From Paraburkholderia diazotrophica (lineage in GTDB: Bacteria; Pseudomonadota; Gammaproteobacteria; Burkholderiales; Burkholderiaceae): a DNA stretch of 64,000 nt. Position numbers and translations under genes: made by a program. The stretch covers positions 62,001 through 126,000 of the forward strand of contig NZ_FNYE01000023.1 of the NCBI RefSeq assembly GCF_900108945.1, in the 5' to 3' direction. The notes beneath the pieces are model-generated. The model was given only the letters and a program-made list of their open reading frames with translations, was not told the DNA's origin and did no database searches. Numbering within the stretch: the stretch's first letter is position 1; every line of letters starts with the position of its first letter. This document shows positions 24,857 through 33,313 of the stretch, one piece after another.

Positions 24857-26479
24857 ATGGCTATAGTTCACCCTCCGTTGGCAGAGATACGCGTGGCATC
24901 TGCTGGCGAGCATGCAGAATTCGACATTCTCAAAAAGCTGGCTGATGGCCTGCCGGAGAGCTACGAACTGTTTCATAGCGTCGACTGGACGCGCGCTGAG
25001 CCGCATCGCGACAGTCATGGCGAGTTCGACATCGTGGTAGTCAACAGCGCCGGCGACGTTGCGGTGCTGGAGGTGAAAGCGGGCGAGATCGACATGACAG
25101 GCGACGGCCTTTTCAAGCGATACGGCGGGCAGCGAAAGGACGTCGGGCGGCAGGCAAGCTGGCAGTTCAGGTCGCTTTTGCAGCGTTTGAAGGCCGACGG
25201 CATTGATGTGCGCCTGCTTCATTGCCTGGTGCTACCACAGTATCGAATTGGCGATCACGGCACAGTCAGTTACCCGCGTGAACGTATCGCGGACGCGGAA
25301 GACTGCCTGGATATAACAGGTTTCATCCAGCGCCGGCTCGGAGCCGGCCGGCCCGATCCGAATAAGGAACGGGTATGCGCGTTCATGCTCGACCGCATAC
25401 GCGTTCAGCCGGATATCTCGGCGCTTCGTGGCACGCTCCAGCGACGTGTCGACGAGATTTCGGGCGGGCTGGCGCGTTGGGTACCACGTATCAATGTGGC
25501 GAGCGGCGTCATCCATGTGCGTGCAACGGCTGGATCAGGCAAAACACAGCTCGCGCTCTCGTTGCTGCGGCAGTCGCTTGTCGCGTTGAAAGCGGCATCG
25601 TACGTGTGTTTCAACCGGCCTCTAGCGGATCAGATGCGCGCATTAGCGCCATCGGACGTCGAGGTCAGCAGTTTCCATCAACTGTGCTGGGAGGCGGCGG
25701 GACGACCGCGCGTGTCGCCGGACTTCGAGGCGCTTGCGCAGTGTTATCTGGAGAAACAGCAGCGCGCCGCGCCGCATCTGGACGTGCTGGTGATCGACGA
25801 ACTGCAGGACATGCAGGCCGCGTGGGTGCAGGCGCTGATCTCGCGCGTGCGCGAGAACGGCCGCATCTATCTGCTCGAGGACCCCGAGCAATGCGTCTAC
25901 GCGGATCGGGCCCAGATTGAAATCAGCGACGCCGTAATGATGACGGCGCGAGAAAATTACCGCAGTCCCCGCAAGGTTGTCGAGACGATCAACCTGCTGC
26001 GGCTGACGGAAGAGCCGATTGCGCCTTGTGCGCCGATTGCCGGCGAACCGCCCGGGTTCACGATCTATAGCCCTGCCGCGAAAAACGTTGCGCAAGCGAC
26101 TGCCGACGCAGTTCGCCGATGCGTCCAGGTTGGCTATGGATTGGATGACATCGTCGTCCTGTGCTGGCGCGGGCGGGGCCATTCTTCGCTAATGGCTGAC
26201 GACATGCTGTCGGAATGGAAGCTGAGAAAGTTCACGGGTTCCTATGACGAGGCGGGACAACCCGTGTACACCGATGGCGAGCTGACGATCGAGACCGTTC
26301 GACGCTTCAAGGGGCAGTCAGCACCTGCCATCGTGCTCACCGAAGTCGACTTCGATCACGCGGACGCGCTGTGGCCGCAATTGCTGTTCGTCGGATTGAC
26401 CCGGGCGCGGATGCACGTGGAAGTCGTCGTATCGGAAACGGCGGTACATTCGCTAGAGTCGCGCCTGACCGCTATGTGA
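24857..26479 (+). CDS. NERD-domain nuclease / SF1 (UvrD-like) helicase, 540 aa
   Basis: From the ATG at 24857 (MAIVHPPLAEIRVASAGEH) the N-terminus is a NERD domain with HGEFDIVVVNSAGDVAVLEV followed by KAGEI (Asp and Glu-x-Lys nuclease-type residues). The helicase part follows, with Walker A RATAGSGKTQLAL (~225-237), Walker B VLVIDELQDM (~310), NYRSPRKVV, RRFKGQSAP (motif V) and FVGLTRARM (motif VI). The combination predicts an ATP-driven DNA or RNA helicase joined to a nuclease-like domain, as found in several defence-island helicases. A decayed relative lies at 15130-15539. It stands apart from the GTPase genes downstream by 521 bp. Whether it acts with them is unknown. Confidence 0.85.
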   Translation: MAIVHPPLAEIRVASAGEHAEFDILKKLADGLPESYELFHSVDWTRAEPHRDSHGEFDIVVVNSAGDVAVLEVKAGEIDMTGDGLFKRYGGQRKDVGRQASWQFRSLLQRLKADGIDVRLLHCLVLPQYRIGDHGTVSYPRERIADAEDCLDITGFIQRRLGAGRPDPNKERVCAFMLDRIRVQPDISALRGTLQRRVDEISGGLARWVPRINVASGVIHVRATAGSGKTQLALSLLRQSLVALKAASYVCFNRPLADQMRALAPSDVEVSSFHQLCWEAAGRPRVSPDFEALAQCYLEKQQRAAPHLDVLVIDELQDMQAAWVQALISRVRENGRIYLLEDPEQCVYADRAQIEISDAVMMTARENYRSPRKVVETINLLRLTEEPIAPCAPIAGEPPGFTIYSPAAKNVAQATADAVRRCVQVGYGLDDIVVLCWRGRGHSSLMADDMLSEWKLRKFTGSYDEAGQPVYTDGELTIETVRRFKGQSAPAIVLTEVDFDHADALWPQLLFVGLTRARMHVEVVVSETAVHSLESRLTAM

Positions 26480-27000
26480 ATGGAGTGTGCGGCATCGTGC
26501 CGCGTCATCTAGGCTATCCTCTGTCGGATAGACACGCGAACCGTGACGCTTGGTACCGAGCTTTTTCATGTGGCTTACGTGTGCGTGAAGGGGCAAGTCG
26601 TTGATCTGTCGGCCGATTTTCTTGAAGGACGGGAGAATCTGCACGGTTCAGCCGGTTACGACCTCCGTCAGGGTGTTACAAGCTCGCCGATGTTTCTACG
26701 CGTGCCCTGCCATCGGCGTCGTTTTGAACACCAATAGCTTCGCTTCCAAGATGACTCAGTCAGCTGCACCAACGGGGGTGGTGCACCCTGCAGCGCGGGT
26801 CAACGGCGCCGTTTCTGCTTCTGCGCATTAAACATTTTTTCTGGAATGCCGTTAGCACAGGCGTGCCGTCACTTCTGATCTCATCCGTCGCCACGAGGTC
26901 GCGATTGCACGCCGGTATACGGACAGGGTTTGTCCGCAACGGATCGTATGGTACGGATCGATAGCATGGTCGTACACTAACAAAAACAGGATACAAAGCA
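26480..27000. other. Intergenic region before the GTPase genes
   Basis: No convincing gene is seen in these 521 bases. A short inverted repeat TATCC-N6-GGATA at 26515-26530 may be a weak terminator for the helicase gene, without a clear T-run. A 64-codon frame at 26543-26737 lacks a ribosome-binding site and protein-like composition. Operator-like site 7 lies at 26920-26936. Confidence 0.5.
26920..26936. promoter_or_regulatory. Palindromic operator-like site 7 (GGACA-N5-TGTCC)
   Basis: CGGAC-AGGGTTT-GTCCG is a perfect palindrome with 5-bp arms plus the inner A/T pair (GGACA-N5-TGTCC). It lies 64 bp upstream of the start of the first IRG-like GTPase at 27001. Confidence 0.65.
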
Positions 27001-28044
27001 ATGTCGATTCATCACGAAGCAAATCAGATGCGCGAAGAACTTGAGCGCGATCGCAATACGACAGTTTCCGTTGCACTGTTTGGTCAACCCGGCGCGGGCA
27101 AATCGTCGCTGATCAACAAGATCGTCGGCAAGCGAGTGGCAGAAGTCGGAGTGGAAACGGACAAGACTGTCGATGCCACGCCTTATGAGGTAAATGGCCT
27201 GCGCTTCGTGGATTTGCCGGGTTACGGCACATCGAGATTTCCGAAGGCCAGCTACTTCAGCGATTTCAAGCTCCAGAACTTCGATCTCTTTCTCTGCGTG
27301 ACCAGCGGCAAGCTCCATCAGGCCGACACGGAACTGTTTCGCGAACTGCACAAGCAAGGCAAGGTGTGTATCTACGTGGTAAACAAGGTAGATGAATTGT
27401 GGGAGGAAGGCGTCGGGATAGACGAACTTAAGGCGCGCAAGGAAAGGGACATCAGCAAGAACCTTGAGATCCCAGTAAAAACCATTTTCACGAGCTGTCG
27501 CACTTCCGAAGGTCTCGATCAATTAAACACTGAGATCAAGAACAACCTCGACGGCGCCAAACGTGAGCGATGGCTGCGCGATGCCAAGGCCTACAGTGCC
27601 AGGTTCCTTGAGGAGAAGAAGGAGGCATGCGAAAAATACGTCGTGACGGCAGCGGCAGCTTCGGCGGTCAACGCGATTAATCCGATTCCTGGCGCCGACA
27701 TTGCAGTCGATCTTTCGATTCTCGTCGGGCTATTTGCAGGAATTCGCCAAGCCTACGGACTCGACGAAGCTGCGCTAGACAAGCTGAAGCAATCGGCTAT
27801 TCCCGTAGTAGGCAGGCTTGCCAGCAACGTGGTCTCCTATGCCGCACGTGAAGGGCTGATGCAGTTGCTGAAGCGCTGCATCGGCAGAGAGGCGCTCAAA
27901 CAGTTCTCGAAGTACGTGCCATTTGTGGGGCAGGGCGTAGCGGCGACACTCGGCTATGTCATCACGAGCAATGTGGGTAGCATGTATCTTGACGACTGTC
28001 ATGAACTTGCAAAGCAGATCATCGAAAACAAGCTTGTCATCTGA
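27001..28044 (+). CDS. IRG/YfjP-like GTPase with hydrophobic C-terminal domain, 347 aa
   Basis: The protein has all main GTPase motifs: G1 GQPGAGKSSL (~27-36), G3 DLPGYG (~72-77) and G4 NKVDEL (~127-132), with the IRG-like SYFSDFKLQNFDLF segment after G3. The C-terminal third is hydrophobic and carries the DUF697-like motif NPIPGADIAVDLSILVGLFA, which probably inserts into or binds membranes. Proteins of this build hydrolyse GTP at membranes; the cellular task is not known. Palindromic site 7 lies 64 bp upstream. The next GTPase starts 3 bp after its stop codon, so the two are cotranscribed. Confidence 0.8.
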   Translation: MSIHHEANQMREELERDRNTTVSVALFGQPGAGKSSLINKIVGKRVAEVGVETDKTVDATPYEVNGLRFVDLPGYGTSRFPKASYFSDFKLQNFDLFLCVTSGKLHQADTELFRELHKQGKVCIYVVNKVDELWEEGVGIDELKARKERDISKNLEIPVKTIFTSCRTSEGLDQLNTEIKNNLDGAKRERWLRDAKAYSARFLEEKKEACEKYVVTAAAASAVNAINPIPGADIAVDLSILVGLFAGIRQAYGLDEAALDKLKQSAIPVVGRLASNVVSYAAREGLMQLLKRCIGREALKQFSKYVPFVGQGVAATLGYVITSNVGSMYLDDCHELAKQIIENKLVI

Positions 28045-28047
28045 CCG

Positions 28048-28677
28048 ATGCTGAAGGCTATCCTGCCGGCGGCGATCGCTAGCCTGTTAGAACGGCGCGG
28101 GCCCGTAGTGTCTGCGGATTCCGTACTCAGATTCAACATTGAGCGTCTCGGTAGGGAACTGGCTCGCGCGCCCGGTCGGAAGGTCGCCATCTTCGGTCAG
28201 CCGGGCGCGGGCAAATCCTCGCTTCTAAAAAACATGACCGATGCGCAGGTTAGGCCCCTGCCGTGCATCGGCTCTCAAACCGACGCGACCGACTGGTCCA
28301 CGGATCCGGCGTGCGAACTGCTCAGCTTTCACGAGCGCGAAGTGTACGTCGACGCACCGGGTCACGATACGCTGAACCACCCGCTCAATGCCTTCGCGCC
28401 GAACTTCCCGTTCGCAGCATTCGATGCGTTCGTATTCGTCATTAGCGGGAAGCTGCATGATGCCGACTGCCTGATGTTTCAGCGTGCAATGGAGTCGCGC
28501 AAATCGATGTGCATTGCCCGGTCGTTCGCGGAATCACTGACAGTGGAAGAGGCTGTCGCGGTCGAGCGCGATTTGCGGCGCAAGCTGGCCGCTCCCGCGA
28601 AACTGAAGTTCGTGTTATTCAGCAACCGTACGCGGGAGGGTGTGAAGCAAGTGCAAAGGTTCGCGAAGGGAGAGTGA
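28048..28677 (+). CDS. Second, shorter GTPase of the pair, 209 aa
   Basis: This 209-residue protein has G1 GQPGAGKSSLLKN (~49-61), G3 DAPGHDT (~100-106) and an FVFVISGKLHDADCLMFQ segment that parallels CVTSGKLHQADTELFR of its upstream neighbour. The usual NKxD G4 is not obvious (LFSNRTREG is in the expected place), and there is no hydrophobic C-terminal domain. It looks like a truncated or regulatory partner of the upstream GTPase, which it follows by 3 bp. The shared G1 sequence GQPGAGKSSL in both proteins supports local duplication. Function unknown. Confidence 0.75.
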   Translation: MLKAILPAAIASLLERRGPVVSADSVLRFNIERLGRELARAPGRKVAIFGQPGAGKSSLLKNMTDAQVRPLPCIGSQTDATDWSTDPACELLSFHEREVYVDAPGHDTLNHPLNAFAPNFPFAAFDAFVFVISGKLHDADCLMFQRAMESRKSMCIARSFAESLTVEEAVAVERDLRRKLAAPAKLKFVLFSNRTREGVKQVQRFAKGE

Positions 28678-28811
28678 GAGAGCCGCAAGCGTGGCCGGAG
28701 GTGCCGCGCGCATCACGCACATCGAGGCTCGAGACGAGCCATTAGCAGTTAACTCACATTGTTGCCCGTGAAGTGGGCTTACCATTTCTCGCTTAAAAGT
28801 TAACGACAGAT

Positions 28812-31262
28812 ATGCACGAAAAGAACATTGAAACGCTTCGGGAAGAGGCTACGCGTTTGCTTCAGTACGGCAGCGAGTTGCTGAAGCGAATGACCCTGAA
28901 CCCAGGCATCGTAGTAGAGCCGAAGCGCGACGAACCGCAGATCTTCGATCTCGAATCGACGCGGGTTCGCATCGACGAGATGCATAGTGAGCAATGCAAG
29001 GTCGAACAGCTTGAAATGGTGCTTGCCGTTGTTGGCACCATGAAGGCCGGTAAATCGACGACGATCAATGCGATCGTGGGCGCGGAAGTGCTGCCGAACC
29101 GCAATCGCCCGATGACCGCGCTGCCGACGCTGATCCGTCACACGCCTGGCAAGGTCGTACCGGTCCTAAAGCTTGACCGCACAGAGCCAATCAATGCGTT
29201 GATGCGCACGCTTGCCGAAGCGGCTGCGCGTCCCGAGCATCGCGACACCGTTCGAGGACTGCAGGACGACAAGGACATGGTGGCCCTGCTGCAGCTCGTG
29301 AAGAGCGGCGGCGAGTTCCAGCAGTGTTACGAAGGCGCAGACGAGATCTTTCGTTTCCTCAAAGGCCTGAACGATCTGGTTCGTCTTGCGGGCGAATTGG
29401 GCATCGACTTCCCGTTCGACAGCTACAGCCACATCGAAGCGATCCCGGTGATCGAGGTGGAATTCGGCCACTTGCGCGGCAAGTCGGACTTCCAGGGGCG
29501 TCTTGCGTTGCTCGATACCCCGGGACCGAACGAGGCGGGTCAACCCCATCTTCGCAAGATGCTACGCGAGCAGTTGCGTAACGCCTCGGCGATTCTCGCG
29601 GTGCTCGACTTCACGCAGCTCAAGTCTGACGCCGACGCTGAACTGCGCAAGGAACTGGTGGATATTGGTGGCGCGCGCACCTATGCGCTCGTGAACAAGT
29701 TCGACCAGCGAGACCGCAACGGCGACACCGAAGACGACGTGTGTGCGCTCGTGGCCGGCAAGCTGCTGCCAGAGGTGGTACGCCCGGATGACGTTTTCCC
29801 GGTTTCGTCGAAGCGCGGCTATCTGGCGAACCGGGCGCGGACCGTGTTGGCCGCCCAGGGGCGCCTGCCTGACCCGAAAGCCGAGGGCTGGGTCGAGGAC
29901 TTTGCCACTGAGGCCATGGGCAGCAGTTGGGACGAAGACGATCTCGACGATTCCGAAAAGGTCGAGAGCGCCGCCGGGAAGCTCTGGAAGAAGTCGAATT
30001 TCCAGACCTTACTCACGGACGTGATCGAATACGCGCACGCACGTGCGGCGGCGCTTGCGATCGACTCGGCTGCGCAGAAGCTCATCAAGCTCACTGGCGA
30101 CGTTTCGAACTTTCTCGACATTCGCAAGACCGGCCTTGCGCAGGACGCGCAGACGCTGCACGCGCAGATCAACGCCATCGTCGAGGACATCCGTAAGATT
30201 GGCGACCTCGAACAGACCGCTCAGAAAGCGACGGAGAATGCATTGGCCGAGATGGCTGGCATGGTCGACGAGCGATTCTCCAGGAGCCAGAAGGACGTCG
30301 AGACCGTTGTCGACCAGTACTTCCTGAAAGGCAAGATGGCGGAACTGGAGGCGGCGATCGAGCAGCAGAAGCCGCGATCGCGCAAGGCCATCAGGAAGTC
30401 ATCGCGCTCTGGTGAGTCGGCGCCGTCGTGGAAAGGCATCCTCGCATCGTTAGCGGAGGCGGTCGGGGAGGCGTTCAATCCCGGCGAAGATATCGACTTC
30501 AATCCGAACAAGGAGACGATTCAGTTCGACGACGCGAGCAAGGCGACGGAACTGATGGATACCATCCGCGCGCGGGTGGAAGAAGTCATGGCGATTGCGG
30601 AAAGCGACATGCAGCACGATCTGATGCAACTGATCGAGGGCTTCAAGCAGCGCTTTTGCGAACACGTCGAGGCGCCGGCTCACCGGATTATCGGCGACCT
30701 GAACAAACGCCTCGGCGAAGACGGTTTCACGGTGAAGCTGGCAATCCCGATGATCGCGCTCGACACCATCGAGTTTTCGAGTGGTGAGATGCTGGCCGAT
30801 GCAATTCAGCACAAGACGCGCACGGTCACGCGCCAGCGCCGCCAATCGGGTACATGGGGCAAGGTCTGCAGCTGGTTCAATACTAACGATTGGGGCTGGG
30901 AAGACTATAGCGTTTCGGTCGAATACTCGGAGATCCATCTTGGCACGGTGAAGGAGATGGTCGCCAGGCGAATCGGCGAGAGCTTCGATGGTCTCGCAGA
31001 ACGCATCCACGCATCGGTCAAGGAGCCAGTCAACCTGGCGACGGGCGAGTTCTTCGCCGTGTTCAAGGGCGAAGTCCAGAAGATTCGCGGCACGCTGATG
31101 CAAAGCGAGCGCGACCAGCAGCGTGACAAGGCCGAGAAGGACCGGTTGATCGAGGAGCTGGTTGTCTTGATGAAGAATGTGCCAGCCGCGCGCGAGGACA
31201 GCGAGGAACTGCGTCGCGAAACGCAGCACTGGCTGTCTGATGAGCTGGAAGAGCAGGCATGA
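28812..31262 (+). CDS. crfC: Dynamin-family GTPase related to CrfC (YjdA/RdcA), 816 aa
   Basis: The protein begins MHEKNIETLREEATRLLQ. Its G1 region VGTMKAGKSTTINAIVG (~75-91) is followed by LPNRNRPMTALPTLIRHTPG, as in E. coli CrfC. G3 is DTPGPNEAGQPH (~236) and G4 NKFDQRDRNGD (~296). A long helical stalk with coiled-coil stretches follows and the protein ends SDELEEQA. Dynamin-like proteins self-assemble on membranes or filaments; E. coli CrfC (also RdcA) has been linked to replication-fork positioning and, with YjcZ (RdcB), to control of the diguanylate cyclase DgcE. The length (816 against ~742) is somewhat larger. It overlaps the next gene by ATGA. The call as CrfC family is strong; the role here is inferred. 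Confidence 0.85.
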   Translation: MHEKNIETLREEATRLLQYGSELLKRMTLNPGIVVEPKRDEPQIFDLESTRVRIDEMHSEQCKVEQLEMVLAVVGTMKAGKSTTINAIVGAEVLPNRNRPMTALPTLIRHTPGKVVPVLKLDRTEPINALMRTLAEAAARPEHRDTVRGLQDDKDMVALLQLVKSGGEFQQCYEGADEIFRFLKGLNDLVRLAGELGIDFPFDSYSHIEAIPVIEVEFGHLRGKSDFQGRLALLDTPGPNEAGQPHLRKMLREQLRNASAILAVLDFTQLKSDADAELRKELVDIGGARTYALVNKFDQRDRNGDTEDDVCALVAGKLLPEVVRPDDVFPVSSKRGYLANRARTVLAAQGRLPDPKAEGWVEDFATEAMGSSWDEDDLDDSEKVESAAGKLWKKSNFQTLLTDVIEYAHARAAALAIDSAAQKLIKLTGDVSNFLDIRKTGLAQDAQTLHAQINAIVEDIRKIGDLEQTAQKATENALAEMAGMVDERFSRSQKDVETVVDQYFLKGKMAELEAAIEQQKPRSRKAIRKSSRSGESAPSWKGILASLAEAVGEAFNPGEDIDFNPNKETIQFDDASKATELMDTIRARVEEVMAIAESDMQHDLMQLIEGFKQRFCEHVEAPAHRIIGDLNKRLGEDGFTVKLAIPMIALDTIEFSSGEMLADAIQHKTRTVTRQRRQSGTWGKVCSWFNTNDWGWEDYSVSVEYSEIHLGTVKEMVARRIGESFDGLAERIHASVKEPVNLATGEFFAVFKGEVQKIRGTLMQSERDQQRDKAEKDRLIEELVVLMKNVPAAREDSEELRRETQHWLSDELEEQA

Positions 31263-32161
31263 GCGAAGCGCCGATCGATATCGAGTCGGCGATCTGCAAG
31301 ACGCTGACTTGCCTTCCTGAGAAGCTGGTGGTCGACTTCGCCAATTGCGTCGCCGAGTCCACAGGAAGGCTGGCCGGTCAGTCTGGTCGCAACGGTTTCT
31401 TCACGCGCTGCTGGGAGGGCTTCACGGGCCGCAGCGCCGAGCGCCAATGGCGCCTGAACCAGAATTTCGCGGAAGGTCTCGACGTCACGCTGCAATGGTT
31501 GACTGAACTGACGGAATCCGTCGCGCGCAGCAATCTCGCGATTGGTCGCGTGCACGACACGGTCAACCGCATGATGCTCGAGCTCGTGGATGTGGCGGAC
31601 TTCTCGGCGAATGTCAGGGACGAACTGCGGGCGAGCACGTCGCGTCTGGAGAAGCGGCTCGATGCGCTCGCCAGCGAACTCGCACGCGTGGACTTCATTC
31701 AGGGCGTGCAGTTGAATCTGGACCAGGTGTTCAACCGCTGGCGCGCGGGTCGCTTTGCCGGTCTCTCACCGGCCGGCCGCGCCTATGCGGCGCTCGAATG
31801 TCTGTGGTGGGGCACATTTGGCGACTACTGCCGCTATCAGAACGGGCCGCAGCGCCATGCGTTTGTCGAAGACGCAATGAACCGCGTGACCGCTCAGCTG
31901 GCTGAAGATGCCCGATGCGGGACGCACGATCGGGTCGATTCGTCATGGTGGCTCACGTCAGGCAGCGCGCCTGAGCAACTCGAAGGTGCGGCGGCACTCT
32001 CCTACCTCGGGGATACGCTGGACCCGGTGCGCAGTCCGGTCGCATTCGCCGTCGCCCATACGCCTGCCCGCCTGCCGCTCGAAATGCCGTTGCGCGCGAC
32101 CCCAAGGCGCATCGGCGATGCGTTGGTCCGCGAACTCTTTGGAGAGGCTTCGCGTGGATAA
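31259..32161 (+). CDS. Partner of the CrfC-like dynamin (YjcZ/RdcB position), 300 aa
   Basis: The protein starts at the ATG of the ATGA overlap with the dynamin gene. It is largely helical, with a central coiled-coil-like stretch (ADFSANVRDELRASTSRLEK) and a Trp-rich segment LECLWWGTFGDYCRYQNG. No enzymatic motif is seen. In E. coli the gene next to crfC is yjcZ (~292 aa), and length and operon position match, so a partner of that type is likely; I could not align the sequence itself. It overlaps the patatin gene by 8 bases, placing all three genes in one coupled operon. Confidence 0.6.
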   Translation: MSEAPIDIESAICKTLTCLPEKLVVDFANCVAESTGRLAGQSGRNGFFTRCWEGFTGRSAERQWRLNQNFAEGLDVTLQWLTELTESVARSNLAIGRVHDTVNRMMLELVDVADFSANVRDELRASTSRLEKRLDALASELARVDFIQGVQLNLDQVFNRWRAGRFAGLSPAGRAYAALECLWWGTFGDYCRYQNGPQRHAFVEDAMNRVTAQLAEDARCGTHDRVDSSWWLTSGSAPEQLEGAAALSYLGDTLDPVRSPVAFAVAHTPARLPLEMPLRATPRRIGDALVRELFGEASRG

Positions 32162-33230
32162 TCTCAAGGTGGGTCTGGTGCTCTCGGGGGGCGGTGCCAA
32201 GGGCGCTTATCAGGTTGGCGTCATGCGCGCACTGGCGGAACTCGGCACGCAGATCGACATGGTCGCGGGGGCGAGTATCGGCGCGCTCAACGGTGCGATC
32301 GTGGCCTCTGCCATTACCCCGCAGAAGGCGCATGCGCATCTGGCCCAACTATGGGACCGGCTTGCGCAGGCTTCGCCGGTGGAGTTCCAGGCGTTCGGCT
32401 ATCTGACGATGCTGTCCTCGGCGGGTGTCGCGCTGGCGCCTACGCACGCGCTCGACCGCGTGCTCAAGGCCGCGCGCCTCGCCGCCGCAGCGCTCGACGT
32501 CGATCTGTCAAAGTCGCTCGACAGGCTGGAAAACAGCCTCGCCAGCGATGCACCTCTCAAGGCGCTGATGGACGAGTATCTCGATCCGGCGGCGCTGAAG
32601 GCCGGATTGCCACTGTATGTCTCGCTGTTCCGGTCGCAGTCCCCCTTCGACGATCTGCTTCGCATCGCTGCCGCCGAAGCAGGCGTCGTGGACACGCCGG
32701 AGTCCGCCTACGTGCACGTGCAAAGCTTGCCGGCAACCGAGCAAAAGGCAGCGCTGCTTGCCTCCGCCGCGATTCCGGTGATCTACGCGGCGAAAGCGAT
32801 CGACGGCAAGCGCTATTCCGATGGAGGCATCGGGGGGTGGCGCACGATGCAGGGCAATACGCCGGCGGGTGCGCTGATCGATGCGGGCTGCAACATGCTG
32901 ATCGTCGTGCATCTGTCTGACGACTCGCCGTGGTCGCGCCGCGATTTCCCGCAGGCGACCGTGCTGGAAATCCGCCCGCAGCGCGCAATCGCGCGCGACC
33001 CGAGCCTGCTCGACCATCGCGATTTGCTCGGCTTCGACTCAACGCGGATTCCCTCGTGGATCGCTCAGGGCTACGAGGACACGCTTGCGTGCGCTCAGCG
33101 CATCATGCGGCCCGATGCAGCCAGGCGCGCGCTGCGCGAGTCGGAAAAACTACTGGAAGCGAAGCAGGCCCAAAGTATTTCGAATGAAGCGCGCCTCGCT
33201 GATGCAATGGCACGCTTGCGTCGCGACTGA
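32154..33230 (+). CDS. Patatin-like phospholipase, 358 aa, third gene of the dynamin operon
   Basis: From the GTG at 32154 (preceded by GGAGAG at 32141-32146) the protein has the oxyanion-hole motif LSGGGAKGAYQVG (~9-21), the nucleophile elbow GASIGALNG (Ser ~43) and the catalytic Asp motif YSDGGIGGW (~221-229). These are the complete Ser-Asp dyad elements of patatin lipases, which cleave membrane phospholipids. Upstream in-frame ATGs (from 31908) would overlap the partner gene for 250 bp and are rejected. A lipase cotranscribed with a membrane-remodelling dynamin is unusual and is discussed as a candidate system. Patatin effectors are known in CBASS-type defence, but no cyclase of that kind is present here. 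Confidence 0.88.
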   Translation: MDNLKVGLVLSGGGAKGAYQVGVMRALAELGTQIDMVAGASIGALNGAIVASAITPQKAHAHLAQLWDRLAQASPVEFQAFGYLTMLSSAGVALAPTHALDRVLKAARLAAAALDVDLSKSLDRLENSLASDAPLKALMDEYLDPAALKAGLPLYVSLFRSQSPFDDLLRIAAAEAGVVDTPESAYVHVQSLPATEQKAALLASAAIPVIYAAKAIDGKRYSDGGIGGWRTMQGNTPAGALIDAGCNMLIVVHLSDDSPWSRRDFPQATVLEIRPQRAIARDPSLLDHRDLLGFDSTRIPSWIAQGYEDTLACAQRIMRPDAARRALRESEKLLEAKQAQSISNEARLADAMARLRRD

Positions 33231-33249
33231 AATGTGAACGAAGACCTGT

Positions 33250-33268
33250 CAAACAGAAAACCTGTTTG
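33250..33268. promoter_or_regulatory. Interrupted palindrome CAAACAG-N5-CTGTTTG
   Basis: Two perfect 7-bp arms (CAAACAG at 33250-33256 and CTGTTTG at 33262-33268) surround AAAAC. It lies 20 bp after the patatin stop codon and 45 bp upstream of the start at 33314. It may be an operator for the following cassette or a weak terminator; there is no T-run. It is a different motif from the GGACA-N5-TGTCC family. Confidence 0.4.
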
Positions 33269-33313
33269 GGTGCTCTGTCGAGGGGGCATATGTGCGCCGC
33301 AGGGGTGGCCTGC

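Noticed and set aside
26543..26737. 64-codon frame between the NERD helicase and the GTPases
   Set aside because: No ribosome-binding site or protein-like composition; it overlaps the region expected to hold promoter DNA.
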